A stretch of 64,000 nt of DNA from assembly GCA_030734395.1 (NCBI GenBank), contig JAUZTG010000027.1, forward strand, positions 62,001-126,000, in the 5' to 3' direction. The DNA comes from Sarocladium kiliense. Lineage: Eukaryota > Ascomycota > Sordariomycetes > Hypocreales > Sarocladiaceae. The notes beneath the pieces are model-generated. The model worked only from the letters and a program-made list of their open reading frames with translations. It was not told the origin of the DNA and made no database searches. Within the stretch, counting starts at the first letter, position 1. Each line of letters opens with the position of its first letter. The position numbers were made by a program, and so were the translations under genes. Positions 46,186-57,619 of this stretch are shown here, one piece after another.

Positions 46186-47194
46186 GGAGGCAGCCTTAGC
46201 ACGGTGGATTTTGCTCCTGGCGGTGTTTGAAGGGCATTGTTTCCTATCTATTGCCCATTCTATCTTCAATGCAGGAATAGTAGGAATATGTGTATGATCT
46301 TCGTAGCTAAAGTCATAACGAGGTAAATCGATTCGGCGGGTGCCGGGCGGACTCTCAATCCACATTTGACAGTGGCAAGCCCCTGCGGCCGATGCATGTA
46401 CCGGCGGAGTACTGCGCTGCGCTTTTAGGGACGCGAGTCACATAGCTAGTGCACTGATCTAAACAGGTCAACTTGCTTAATGTGAGGTTGTGGGCATGAG
46501 GCTGCTCAGAAGGACTCTAAATCTGCCGTCAAGGAGATACATCCTCAATAACTTACATTCGAACAGATGACTTCATGCACGTCTTACGTTTTATTGTCAT
46601 GGAAAAGCAGGACCTTGGAGCAACTCCAACAAACTAGCAGAGGCCAGCGCCATAAGCTCCGCTCAAATGCACCAAGTCCCTGGCAACGAGGTAAGCCCAC
46701 TGCACAAGAGCTCGAGCGACTGGGTGCCATCTTGATCGCGAGGCCAGACACCAGTCTTCACGCATGCGAGACCCCAGTCTCGGCAACTAAAAGTAGTGAC
46801 ACAGCAAGGAGGTCGCGCCTTCATGGTCCTGTCAGCGTTGTGGTCGCCATGACGGGATGCGTGAGAAACGGCACACACCAGCGTTGTCACTACCTCTATA
46901 CTCCGTCTCGGTCGCCGTGCAGTATCGCGTTAATAGGCTCGGATCGGAACTTCGAGGCGACCGCGACCGCGACGAATAGAGTCCTTGGCGAGGAAATGAG
47001 AGCACACACGCGTCGTCGGATGTAGCTTGTCGTCGCAGGTTGCCGTCGCGTCAGGTCGCAAGCCATGTCTGGTGGGACAAAGCTTCATCAGCCTGATGTT
47101 CCATGGGAGATGTGCCAGGAGGGACAAAGGCGTCCTGCTTATACTTTGCATGTCTGAAAGGCCTTGTACGGGTGGCCTAGAAGCTACTATGCTT
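46186..47194. other. Region downstream of the NLR gene without a supported gene
   Basis: A 152-residue frame (46567-47025) has no domain, is Arg/Thr-rich and overlaps an opposite-strand frame of similar quality. The AG/GC content is normal. I see nothing definite here. Confidence 0.4.
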
Positions 47195-47335
47195 GGCATC
47201 GGCGTGAATGCCCTGGGCGATTTCTACGGCAATGCTCTCCAGGCTGCATCAGATGGAGGTCACATCGAGATTGTTAAGCTGCTTCTCGCCCAGGGGGCCG
47301 ACGTCAATGCTCAGGGAGGCGAATCCCGACACCCT
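47195..47335 (+). pseudogene. Isolated ankyrin-repeat remnant
   Basis: Within a 125-residue frame (47027-47404), one textbook ankyrin repeat is preserved: GNALQAASDGGHIEIVKLLL followed by AQGADVNAQGG, preceded by GVNALGDFY. The residues on both sides are not ankyrin-like and the frame has no proper start. It is probably the debris of an ankyrin array, a repeat type often found at the C-terminus of fungal NLRs, left 1 kb downstream of an intact NLR. Confidence 0.65.
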
Positions 47336-47638
47336 GACAAGTATAGGCAACCTTGCGCACTCTTACTGGAGCTAAGATCGGCGTATAAAAGCTGTAGATT
47401 CTGATAAGACGATGTACATAGGCGTAAGAGGCGAGGCTTGGTCCTGAGTATCTAGCATATTATAACCTTAACACAAAACGGAGACTAGTTTTAGGCCTTT
47501 TAACGTCCGCTAGTCCTGTGGGCTTTAGGTGAGCTCTAGATAAGCACGGGTGAGGAAGGGGGAGTGCAGGCTGAGCATGGTGAGCCTAAGCCTGATCCAG
47601 GACTGAACCGCCCTGGATTGCACTGAATAAAAGCAGCG

Positions 47639-48055
47639 ATGTCTAATATAAGCAGACACAACTCAACGTGTCCATTTTGGGGTGGTATTACAGCTCCTTT
47701 AGGGGGCGGGGGGCAAACTAGTGTTATATCCGCGGCCGAGGAGGCAAGAAGACAGAAGAGCCCGGATCAGAGCGGAACGATCACACCAGCCTCTCGGTAC
47801 TGGCTCTTCTTCGAGAAAGAGCAGCACTATCAGCCTCCCACAGCAGGAATGCAAAAAGCTGTCTATCTTAACAGCATAGCCACCATGTTTTTCAACCCAA
47901 TCAACGCCCTCTCATCAACCTGGAATACTCTTAATAGGGCCGGACATGTCTTACATGACAATCAGGCCATGATAAGGTGGGCGAGTAGCAAGATTAGAGA
48001 ACTGGGATCCACGTCGTCCTTGTTGGGGAGAGAGGGGTTTGATGGTGAAGGATAG
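47639..48055 (+). CDS. Small hypothetical protein
   Basis: An ATG-initiated frame of 138 codons without introns. A Gly-rich region (about residues 20-30) is followed by a helical, aromatic-containing half (SRYWLFFEKEQHYQPP; YLNSIATMFFNPINAL; RWASSKIRELG). It has no signal peptide, membrane segment or known motif. It may be a real small gene or a gene fragment; the second half looks more protein-like than chance. Confidence 0.35.
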   Translation: MSNISRHNSTCPFWGGITAPLGGGGQTSVISAAEEARRQKSPDQSGTITPASRYWLFFEKEQHYQPPTAGMQKAVYLNSIATMFFNPINALSSTWNTLNRAGHVLHDNQAMIRWASSKIRELGSTSSLLGREGFDGEG

Positions 48056-48540
48056 CAGCAAAGGCGAGAGCTATTACCGGGAGCTGCAGGAGAGCCGGGC
48101 AGGAAGGTTGTTCAGGGTGGTGAGGACGGCCAGGGAGAAATGGGAAAGTAAAGAGTATAGGGAGGGATAGCCGGGTAGGATACATGTACGTATGAACAAG
48201 TGTCGAAGATCAGGGCAAAGAGAATAGCTAGCAAATGGATGCGAATAGGGGTGTCATTCCGTGTAACGGGAACAGGGCGAGGACCGAAGAGATGTGTAAA
48301 TACTAGTCCAACATACAAACAGACTAAACCATGAGACCCAAACCATAGACAATAGATAACATTAAAAACATAAGTGGACGACTTCAGCTGATCAAGGCAC
48401 ATCGAATCATCATTGATCTCGTCTGCCTCATCGAGCAGAGAAGACACAGGTTCAGACCTGTTGTATCATTAAACCCCAGGCCTTGAGCGAATCGAGACAG
48501 AGAGGTGCAGAGAGTGAGATACAGAAATTTAAGGCGTAAT

Positions 48541-49715
48541 TCAAAAGCTTCCCATCCTTGTCTCACATGATGTTGTCATCACCCGAAGGTGAAGACGGCA
48601 CGCCAGGGGAGGGAAACGTGAACTCAGGATACGGATATTCGGGAGCTGAGTCGAAGCCTTGGCGAGTTCTTGGGGCACGGGCCCCGGTGTAGGGATTGCT
48701 GAGGACAGCCAGAGTACCAAAGTAAAAGAAGTGGCTGCTGAGAGACAGAAAAAGAGTGAGGTCAAGAGTGAGGAGGCATGCCGACCCCAACGATGGCCTG
48801 CCCAGCGCTCACCTCGTGGAGTTCAAGGTTTGCAGACCCCGACAAAGCCATTGTGGTGTCATAGTCGTCCTCAGCAGCATTGAGGTTCACTTGAACCTCG
48901 CCTTCCATTTTGTGCAGCTTCTGCACCTCATCCCCGGCTGCATTGGAAAGGCATTCCTCAACCTCGTCGCTCACTCGTGGACGATCCACGCCAAAACTAG
49001 CCGACGCGAACCGTGATCCTATCAATTTACGCCGCTTTGCCGGGGGATCATGTCATGTCTCCTCGGGTTTGCGTTTCGGCGGTCCGACTCCGTCGTGCTT
49101 CAGAGACGACGGGCAGGGCATATGGAGCATGTCTGTGTCATGCGCTACTAGGAACTGATATAGGGTGAACAGAACGAACAGGCTTGAGCCATAGCCGTCA
49201 CGACTATAAATGATCCAGTTACGTGGAAAGGTAGCGCTTTGATCAAGAGCGGGGTAGTCGGCGCTGGGGTTCAGCGAGGCGATGAAGAGGATGTCATCGT
49301 AGGTAGCTGCATCGACATACCGAGGCAGCCAGGCTGGCTCCTGGGATTGGACTGGGTCGCGAGCTTGTTGGTATCGGACCCATTGGATGTAGTTTGAGGT
49401 GTCAGTTCAGTCTAAGATCCAATAAGGATGAGGATCCATTGCGATGCATACCACAGAGCAGATGCCGAGGAGAGTGAGGATCTGAAGAACATGAGACCGT
49501 GTTTGTCGGTTTGCCGCCGCAAGATCCGTGTTGAACGAAGATGAGAGAAGCAAGACTGAAGCAGAACAAACATACTGGAAGAGGGATTGGGCTGAAGCAT
49601 TTCCAGTGCCTGACCTGCTCCCAGTGCCGACATGCGTACCGACTGACTTACCCGGTTCCCTGGTTTGAGTCCGTTTCTTTATCTGCTTTGCCTCTTCGCT
49701 CATTCTCGCTCTCAT
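48541..49715 (-). pseudogene. Hypothetical membrane protein interrupted by an in-frame stop
   Basis: Coding-looking blocks run along the minus strand. A start region (MSEEAKQIKKRT, near 49700) is followed by a short exon (ILTLLGICSV) between plausible introns, then a strong block 49394-49053 with WVRYQQARDP, ATYDDILFIASLNPSADYP, NWIIYSRDGYG and a membrane-like SSLFVLFTLYQFLV. The block meets TGA at 49053-49055, but the same frame continues with protein-like sequence (HDPPAKRRKLIGSRF, VSDEVEECLSNAAGDEVQ) to a GTGAGC donor near 48811, and a last exon ends near 48591 or 48541. The single TGA looks like a CGA-to-TGA nonsense change. Exact joins at both ends are unresolved. Family unknown. Confidence 0.42.
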
Positions 49716-49719
49716 TCAT

Positions 49720-50825
49720 TTACTTATTTGCTTCCCCCTTGTATACTGGTCAGCTCGCACTGTCGCTCGTTTGGCCCAAGACATGCTCGCTTGCAAGTGG
49801 TTCTCCTTCTCTCAATCAGCTTTCACCCCGCCCCTACATCTTCTGCCAGAGCTTGCCATCCGGGAAGTCGAGGGTCCAACAGCTTCTTGAGCTTATCAAG
49901 CTCAAGGAGCTTTGTATTGCGAGTCCCAGACGATCCCTTTATGGCGAGATATCGCCTCTGCGTAATGCCGTGGCGGACGAGGTGTTGACAGACGGCTATC
50001 TGGCAGCGAATACATAACAGGACGAGGATCATTTGCCGCTGAGGTCGGAGATATGGATGCCTTCAACGGTATCGGGAATCTTGTGCGGATAGAGACCTAC
50101 ACAGACGCCTGGTAATATAGTACGTCCTCGAGCTCGGCTTCTCGTGCTTTGAATAAGCTTCTCGTGATAGATGATGGAGGGTTATCGTAAGTCGACGGAG
50201 CCCCAACTCTATTATCAAACGGATGACGCCTTGTTTGATCTCGACTGGCAGTGTGCATGTCTGTTTCCGCTTGAGCTGTGTGTCCATTTGCCTGTCCACG
50301 CTATTGCTACTCATCGGCGGCAGGCCCTCGGACGATGCTTGGTCTAATGCTTGTTCCCGCATGCTGCTGATCGATCTCGGGTTAGATCGTGTTGACGTAC
50401 ATAATCTCATCGCGAATTCACACCAAACTCACACCAAGCTCTCTCCCTCGTCGGTCGGTTCGCAGCGAGTCGCGTGACACGCGGCAGACAGAAGGGATTA
50501 GATAATTCCCTCCGTAGACCCTGTGATTGTATTGATGATGTAATTACCAAGCAGGAGGGAAAGGATGGTGATGCAGCGCAGGAAAAGATATACAGAACCT
50601 CGGTGGTCTGCGCCCGAGAAGCTTCGTCTTGCGGAGGGAGTGCCTGGACACCTGGGTCGTTGAGCATGATGTGCGCGATACGGCCATGGCAGTCGTCGCA
50701 AAGGTCGAGCCGGAACCAGCCTTCATGTCCATCCGGAGGGTGGATCTTCACATGCTCTGTAGGCAGAGCGTACGCTACGATAACGCTCTCGCCATCTAGG
50801 CTAGGTACAGCCGGAGCATACATAC
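49720..50825 (-). pseudogene. Broken remnants of one or more unidentified genes
   Basis: Two patches look coding on the minus strand. One (about 50790-50620) has VKIHPPDGHEGWFRLDLCDD then CHGRIAHIMLND. The other, from ATG 50310, has LKRKQTCTLPVEIKQGVI, then in other frames KAREAELEDVLYYQAS and VGLYPHKIPDTVEGIHISDL (to about 50031). The latter two are separated by a frame change near 50106 that no intron explains. No family is recognised. The patches lie directly downstream of the Ulp1-like gene on the same strand. Confidence 0.3.
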
Positions 50826-50929
50826 CTCAGGCTGCCCGAGATAGCTTGGAGAGTTCGAGCGACGATACGGGAAACAATAGGCTCGTGCAGTAGATGTTCG
50901 GCAAGGATGCGTGGATTGATTGCTTCAGC

Positions 50930-53422
50930 TTAAGCATTATCGAGAAGTGCCAGAACCCAAGGCTGAAGGGTTTTCATCCCCCCTTCCAGCCACTCCAATC
51001 CTTTCACAACGTCGTCCAACCTCGCCTTTTCCGCCTCATATCGGGCGTCCCGATCCTGCTGCTCTTGTCTTGTCTCTCGGAAAACAGCCATCTGCTCCGG
51101 GAAGCTAACGTCAGGGCCGTCAGGGTCTGGTGCTCTACCGAGGCTAGCGATCAGTCTCTCTAGGTCGTCTCGTTGCTGGCAAGCTGAGGCCTTCAAGTGT
51201 TCCCGGTAGTAGCTCGCGAGCTTCGTGTATGACTCTGCTAGGTGTCGGCTGAAATTCAAGGATGCACCTTGAGCACTCCCATTCGCGTGACCTGTGATGG
51301 TGTGAGATGTGCGCGCCAGCATATGCTGTTTTGATGTAATCCGCTGACGCGGCTCTCCTTTGACGGTCCCGTTCGCGATCTGAGCTGCTGCTTGAGGTGT
51401 GTTTGTAGTCGCGCGCTGGTGGATCTGTCTGAGATGATGGCCAAGTTCTCGATCCCCAATCCCTGCGCGCGTCCAATCCGTCTCGAGGAGAAAGCGCAGC
51501 AATTCTTGACGCGCCTCAGCCGTACATATCGTCTCTGGCCCTTGGCCGTCGAAGAGCTGGCAACGAAGTATGGTGAGGGACCAAACACCACAGCTTACAC
51601 CATCGCTTTGCTGGGGACATTGCTAGAGACAGACATGGGGAAATGCTCAGCTTAGGGTGACTTTGTGACCTGCCAGGGAGGGAGAGGGGGGGTGGGCGTT
51701 TGACTTACCGGAACGTCAAATACCACCTTAGACGGCCATGCCGTCTGTGACTGCATCCACCTCGATAGTCTTGCCGACCATGACTTCGCCCGTGTTGCAG
51801 ACCTTGACGTATCCCAAAACGTCGCTTGCGTGAACGTTCCCATGTTGACCAGGCGTGTGACAGTCCAGTGTTCAGGTTCTAAATGGTGCACTGGGACGAA
51901 GACTGGCCCAGAGCTGAAAGATATAGGATGCGGAAGGTTGACAGCGCCATCGTCAGCGCCGCTGGTGTCGCCTCCCGGAAACCACAAGGGATCCATGATG
52001 CGAACACGCACTGATGAATTGCCACACTCGACCATGTGTTGACGCAACTCAAGGGCAACACAGCAGGCTGACATGGTCATGTCGTCAAGGCATTGATCTG
52101 ATGTGAGCTGCTCATGAATCGACGACGCTCTGCCAAGGGATGCTTTCTCACGATGCTCCTGTTGTTGATCAGTCGCCGAGCCTTTCCTCCACGCAGGAAT
52201 CGTTCGCATCCCGACATCTGGTGTAGTGCCGGGATCTGATGATGGTCCAACCAGCTCATTGGGTATCCTTGATGGAGGTGTTCTGATGCAGAAGCTGTCT
52301 TCGCTGTCGAGGTGTTCAATGTGAAGGCCTCCACACGGGGAAGCAGCAAATGTCTCCCTGTTCTGTGACGTATGCGACGATCTGGCCACTGACTTATGCA
52401 CCTCCTCCAACGATGTCTCGCCGCAGTCAATCACCAGGCTCGCGTTGTTTAGGCGCCCAGTATCCTCGTTGTCATTGTTGTCATCGCCGTCGGCATCGTA
52501 TTCGGCGAAGGTCGTATCGTCCAGGTCGCGGAGCGGCGACTCGTTGTGTCTGCCTACTTCAGGCTGCTCAACACCGTCAGAGAGCCAGTCATCAGCCGAG
52601 CGTCGTTAGATTTGTGCCAGGAAAGAAGCCTACCTCGTCGGCTGCCTCATCCAGGTCAGAAGAGCCTGCTGCATCCAGACTGGCATCGGATGCACGATCT
52701 GCTTCGCCGATAATAGTATTCTTGCCATCACGGCTGTTTCCATTGCTGCCGATAAACCAGCGGGCTTCCTCGAGGGCCTTTGAATTGAGTTTCCCATTGT
52801 GACGTGCGAGCGCTGTCCGCAGGATCCCACCAGGCGCCCACAGCGAGTCCAACGGTATGTTTTGCTCTTGCGCGTGAAGCGTGATGGCGAGGAGGTTTCG
52901 AATCGTTTGGGGAGGAAGGTCGGCTTTTGGTCTCGTGCGACTGTTCCGTACATCGTCTGGAATCCAGCCTGATCCCTTCCATGCCTGGTCCAGCTGATGC
53001 ACCTTCTCGGCTACCGTCCATTGCTGTTTCACGCGCCTCATCATGCCCGCCGGCAGCAATTGGGTGGCCAGAGCACTTGCGTGACGTACAGTAACGGCAG
53101 CCTGTGGTATGCGGATGAGAACCGGGTTGCGACTTCGAGGCGGGAGCTCGTCGACGATCCGATCCAGGTGGCGAGCTACTGGCGATACTGCATCGCGGGG
53201 GCTCTCGTCGATGAGATTCGTCACAGTGTAGTGAAGCTGGTAACGCTGAGTTGAGCATACGACACCACATCACACAAAGGGCAGGGTCAAGGTCAGGCTT
53301 ACCAGCATGCGCTGCTCTTCTCGAGGGGACGCTTGTGGGAGCTTAGCCTCGCCGACATGCTTGGGCCAGTGAAGCTGCTGCTGGTGCCTCTGTGATGATG
53401 GAGGGGAAGCCGTTCGGTCCAT
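50930..53422 (-). CDS. Ulp1-like (C48 family) cysteine protease domain protein
   Basis: Four phase-0 exons, 53422-53303, 53245-52634, 52563-51709 and 51622-50930, are separated by introns of 57, 70 and 86 bp with good donors, and give 759 residues. The first 40 residues are Pro/Gln-rich. Residues about 45-245 are helical and unrecognised (KQQWTVAEKVHQLDQAWKGS). Exon 3 begins with an acidic linker, then the catalytic part: VFVPVHHLEPEHWTVTRL with His476, ATFWDTS with Asp495, and across intron 3 QCPQQSDGVSCGVW with Gln534 and Cys540. This His-Asp-Gln-Cys order and the HW and DG-x-x-CG motifs define Ulp1/SENP-type proteases, which cleave SUMO or similar modifiers. The C-terminal 170 residues are charged and helical, probably coiled coil. 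The start is the first in-frame ATG after a stop. In fungi such proteins may be host genes or transposon passengers; no transposase was seen. Confidence 0.8.
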
Positions 53423-54812
53423 GTCACGTAATGAGAAGGAGCCCGATGTGGCGGAGGCGCGTGGCCAAGGTGATGATGCCGTGACAGACACGCATTATGT
53501 GCGTTGACTACAAAAGCAAGAACAACATTTGAGTGACCTTCTTCAGGAAACTCACCCGAGGAAATGTGTGTAACTCAGAATCGACCGCCAGCGGGAAGTA
53601 GCCTCTTCCTAATGAAGCCTTGCATGCATTAAGACTTGGCCAATGAGATGCTCTTGTGACGACGCGTTACAAACATGAAGAAACGCGATGTGTGCGGGCT
53701 GAGCCAAATGGACGAATCACATAAGCTCGTGCTGCGCAACAGAATCACAACAAAAGATGATTCGTTGAACAGGTCCACCAATTGAACCAATCACAACCTT
53801 ACATAATTCACTTGTCGACCCACCTGACCTGTTGATTGGTTTCTTTGTGTCTACTCACCTCGAGAGAATGCCACGTAGTGAGGGAGCGAGAGCTAGGGAT
53901 GGAGGTCAACTCGGGTAGAAGGCTTTTGATCTTGGCTTATAAAGCGTGAGCATCAGCCATTCCGGTTAGTCTGATCGTTGCTTAGAGATATAGCGGTTTA
54001 GCTGGTTGAAGGAAGAGACGGAGAGTGGCAATATCGGTATTGTGACTGCTTGTGGTGAGACGAGTTGCTACATAGGCATACAATATTCAGATGGAAGAAA
54101 CTACAATGAATATGGAGGCAGAGACAAGATAATGCCAAGTCGCATCCTTTACATCACCTATCCGTGATGCCTTGCTTTTCCTGCTCAAGCTCTTATGAGT
54201 TGACCAGAATTAACACAGTCCGGTCTTGATCTGATTCACTTGATCTTCGCTTCTGCAAACGTCACATTAGGAACCCGGCTGACTAGGGTAACAAAGATAG
54301 GAATTTGTAATAAGCTGTTTCACGTTCTCTAAATATTCTTCCGCTAGTCATTATTTATCCTTATCTAGCGCAGACATAGCGTGTGATCTGGCTACTTTCT
54401 CCAGAGCAGCCATCAACCACCTCGATAATAATAGGGTGCACAAGTCAATGCATGCTCACGTCATGGTTCTCAGCCAAGCTCATATCGATGAAGGCTTTCC
54501 CCTGGGCTCTGCTATTAAGCATAGCGGGGGCCGGTATAGCGGTGCTGTGAGGCAGAGGTAGTTCGGGTGGAAAGGTCATGTGGAACAGCTCAGGGCGGCT
54601 CGCCCTGTTTACTATCTGAGGCCAGTCACTTTTACAAGTACAGCACCAAATATCACTTATTAAAGTATCTTAATTCCAAGAATGGGCAATTGATTTCCCT
54701 CTTAATTTTAGGATTCTTCTTTCCAAATCAATAGAAGTGGTATCTTGAGACGCCTGTATCTACCTGTAACGCCAAATGCCGGAACGCCCTCAATTGCTGT
54801 GGCCCTAACTCA
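53423..54812. other. Intergenic region, promoter side of the Ulp1-like gene
   Basis: About 1.4 kb contains no open frame of note. A TATA-like TTATAAAG is near 53938. It serves as the upstream region of the Ulp1-like gene and the 3' flank of the Uma2-like gene. Nothing else was recognised. Confidence 0.5.
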
Positions 54813-56086
54813 TCAATTCTCATTCTCGAGCCTCGTCTGCGATCGTGTCCTTCGTGTCGTTGGTGTGCTCATTATACGTTGACGCTTTGGACTCTCCATG
54901 ACGGTATTGTCGACGTCGAGGCGAACAACCTTCCGCTTTGATCGCGCCGGCTTCTGTCGCTCTTGTTGTTGGAGGAGGAAGAAACGCAAGGCCTTGTCCG
55001 CAATAGCCGACAGCTCAGAATACTCAATCCGGACCTTGATGTCGTCCAAGACGATGTTCAAGGTCGACGAGATCTCAGCCTGCACCTCAAGCGGCATGAA
55101 CAGCTCAATGGGGATAGCAAGACAGCCTGAAGGAGGATCGTGATTCTGGCGCCAGAAAAGCTCGTTGCGTAAAATGCGCCGCTGAACCAGTCCGTCGTCT
55201 CGCTCCCACATCCCGCAGAAACTCACGGTGGCGAAGTGTTCGAAGTCGGGGTCTTTGTGTTTATTGTAAGCAAAGTCGAATGCGATCACGGCTCTCGTCG
55301 TCTCTGAGAGCTTGTCAAGGTATTCATCGACCGAGGAGTCCAGCTTCGGGGTTGACTCGCTGTGGGCGATTTCGTAAATTAACGGTGGATAATGATGGCC
55401 CTATGGCGCTCCAAGTCAGCGGGTGGCTTCAGGCATGTGATGAGAAAGCTCACCTGGTAGAGGAACTGTCCGTCGGGCGACCGCACAAACTCATTCTTGC
55501 GTCCTTCTGAGATAACCGCATGGCCACCTGGCTGGATATTCTCGATCACTGGTCGTAGGATTGGGTGCCTCTCTGCTAAGAGCCCGAGCTTGTGGGTGAT
55601 GGCTTTCTCGAAATCGGCCTTGAAGATCTCGTGCAGACAAGTGGGTGGTGCCATAACAATCAGTCGTCCGATCGTACCATCCCAGCGAACGCGGATCCTG
55701 TCCTCCCAGAAGCAGAATAGCGCCTCGTCCTCCCGCAGGCGTTTCTCGATGTCGTCAAACGTCAGCTCAGGGAGCGAGAACTGTCGATAGGCGACGGGCA
55801 ATCGGCCACAGCGGAAGTCGTCGATCAGCTTCACGACGTCCTCGAGAACTTCGCGACTGGTATGTGACCTGACCCGAGCTGGCAATTGCCGCGTATCGTT
55901 TGCGTCCTCGTGGCTTGCCTTGCTGTTCGTCGGCGATGAGAGCAGCGGGCTGTCGTGGTCGCTGTCGGGCTGCTCTGGCGGCGAGAGCGGTGCGTATGCG
56001 ACAGAAGGAGCGCAGTCGTTTTTCAAAGCCTCCAGCTGACGAATCTCTTCGTCGCTGTCAAAACTCGACGATGGGTTGACGCCCAT
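54813..56086 (-). CDS. Uma2-like PD-(D/E)XK-fold protein
   Basis: Exons 56086-55454 and 55400-54813 join in phase 0 across a 53-bp GTGAGC..CATAG intron; 406 residues. The N-terminal 80 residues are acidic and Pro/Ser-rich. The core has GRLIVMAPPTCLHE (about 140-153), SPDGQFLYQ (203-211) and, directly after the splice, HYPPLIYEIAHSES with Glu221, then TRAVIAFDFAYN. This is the pattern of the Uma2 family, a PD-(D/E)XK nuclease-fold group best known from cyanobacteria and also found in filamentous fungi. The usual lysine after the acidic residue is not evident (E-I-A-H), so nuclease activity is doubtful. The C-terminus (RSKRKVVR, SPKRQR, TTRRTRSQTR) is basic and suggests nuclear targeting or DNA contact. 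Confidence 0.72.
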
Positions 56087-57619
56087 ATTGATGGCGTCGC
56101 TAGGAGGGCATGTAGTGTTGAAGGCGGAGGGTTGGAAATCTGGTGACGGAGGCTGCTTTCGATGAGCACGCTTCCATTCCCCACGAAGGGAGAGTGGAGA
56201 CTAGTGGACTGTCCACGGCAATCTACCCTGCAACAGCACGCGGAACATTTCTGCTCCACCTAACATTAACGCATCGACCCCATTCACCTCACTACATGAT
56301 GACGAATATTGCACAAGTTCAAATTGACGAACAATTTCGCCTGACAGGTCTCACATCGGCGAAACCGTAATCAGTGCATCGAGGGTGATGTTTTGGGTCA
56401 GGATGAGACACCGGCACACGGGGCAATCAGGGAAATCGGGGTGTGGGTTTGGGTTCAGGAGGACCCGTAGAGAAGATAGTTCTTTGTATTGGCAAGGACA
56501 GAAAATGCGATTAGATGGTTCTAGAAACGTTACACCAAGCTCCTGTATTATGCAGGGCGAGTCGCATATGCAGCGTGATGCGTTAACATGGTGGAGTAAA
56601 GGGTCAAGAGTGAATCGCACGTCCTGTTCGAGCCACGGTGCCTCGTCTAGCCACAGCTCTACGTCGTCCAGCCACATCTCTGCCTCACCTTACACCTCCA
56701 ACGAGCAAGTAACACGTGATCGTACACGGGATCAGGATAATACTGGCCTTTACGTCAGGTTTTAGGTATGCGAACCGGGTGAAGAAGCATGACGAATGCA
56801 CGCAACTTGGCAAGAATTGCTGCCCTTGGTAAGAGCCATGTGTCTTCAGGCCTCAAGTTTCCTTCTCACAAGTCCCAGTGCCAGGAGCGCACTCAAACGC
56901 ATGATGCCTGGCCAGTCCGCATGGTGCCTCTCTAGAGTCGGCATCTTGATGTAGCAAGCATCCCAGTTTCGTCACCGACTCGTCTAAACACATGATGCCT
57001 GGCCAGTCTGCAAGATGCCTCTCCAGAGTCTGCATCTTGGTCTAGCAAGCATCCCCATTCTTTAGGCGACTGGTCCACAACGAACCTGGGACGGGAGCTT
57101 TGTGGGCTCTGACCGAGATAGTCCTGACAGAAGTGAGTATCTGGAGGTGTCGATTTGCGATATCCAGGCGCATGTCTCGGGAAGCTGAAGGCGCATAGTG
57201 GAGCCTCACGTTGGCACGATTCTGCTGGCTGCGAGAGGAAGAGAAGAAACGCATCATCATGGCAAATGCAGATGGTCCACTCACGGATTCTTGCTTCTAT
57301 GAAGCTCATTCTGACGATACGTGCTATTATCTCTCCATCACGCACAGGTAGCAAACTCTGGGCGGTGAGGCTGGCCACAGCCGTAAGGCCGAGAGATGGA
57401 TGATAGAGCTTCAAATGTTGGGCGGGGGCTGCCCAGAGCACACCACGGCGTCTGCCTTTATCACCAGCGCGTGTCATGGCTGAAATCTTCTACTTCTCTC
57501 AGAATCTCGTCCTGCTCTCATTATTGATCATTTTTACACACGCGAGACCCTGTTTGTTACTCCTCCGTCTGATACCAACCAGCCAGCCTAGCGAGAAGTC
57601 CTCTTTCTCGGCTCTCATC
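56087..57619. other. Intergenic region with a tandem duplication
   Basis: No gene is supported. Minus-strand frames (for example 57477-56932) owe their length to a duplicated segment. The region separates the Uma2-like gene (minus) from the next plus-strand gene and should contain both promoters. Confidence 0.45.
56895..57062 (+). repeat. Tandem duplication with 91-bp period
   Basis: The sequence starting ATGATGCCTGGCCAGTC at 56901 recurs at 56992. Each copy continues through GATGCCTCTC/GGTGCCTCTC, AGAGTC-GCATCTTG and TAGCAAGCATCC, so about 70 of every 91 bp are conserved with few differences. This is a recent local duplication outside a supported gene. Confidence 0.75.

Noticed and set aside
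46567..47025. 152-residue plus-strand frame downstream of the NLR
   Set aside because: It has no domain or splice support, and an equally open frame lies on the other strand.
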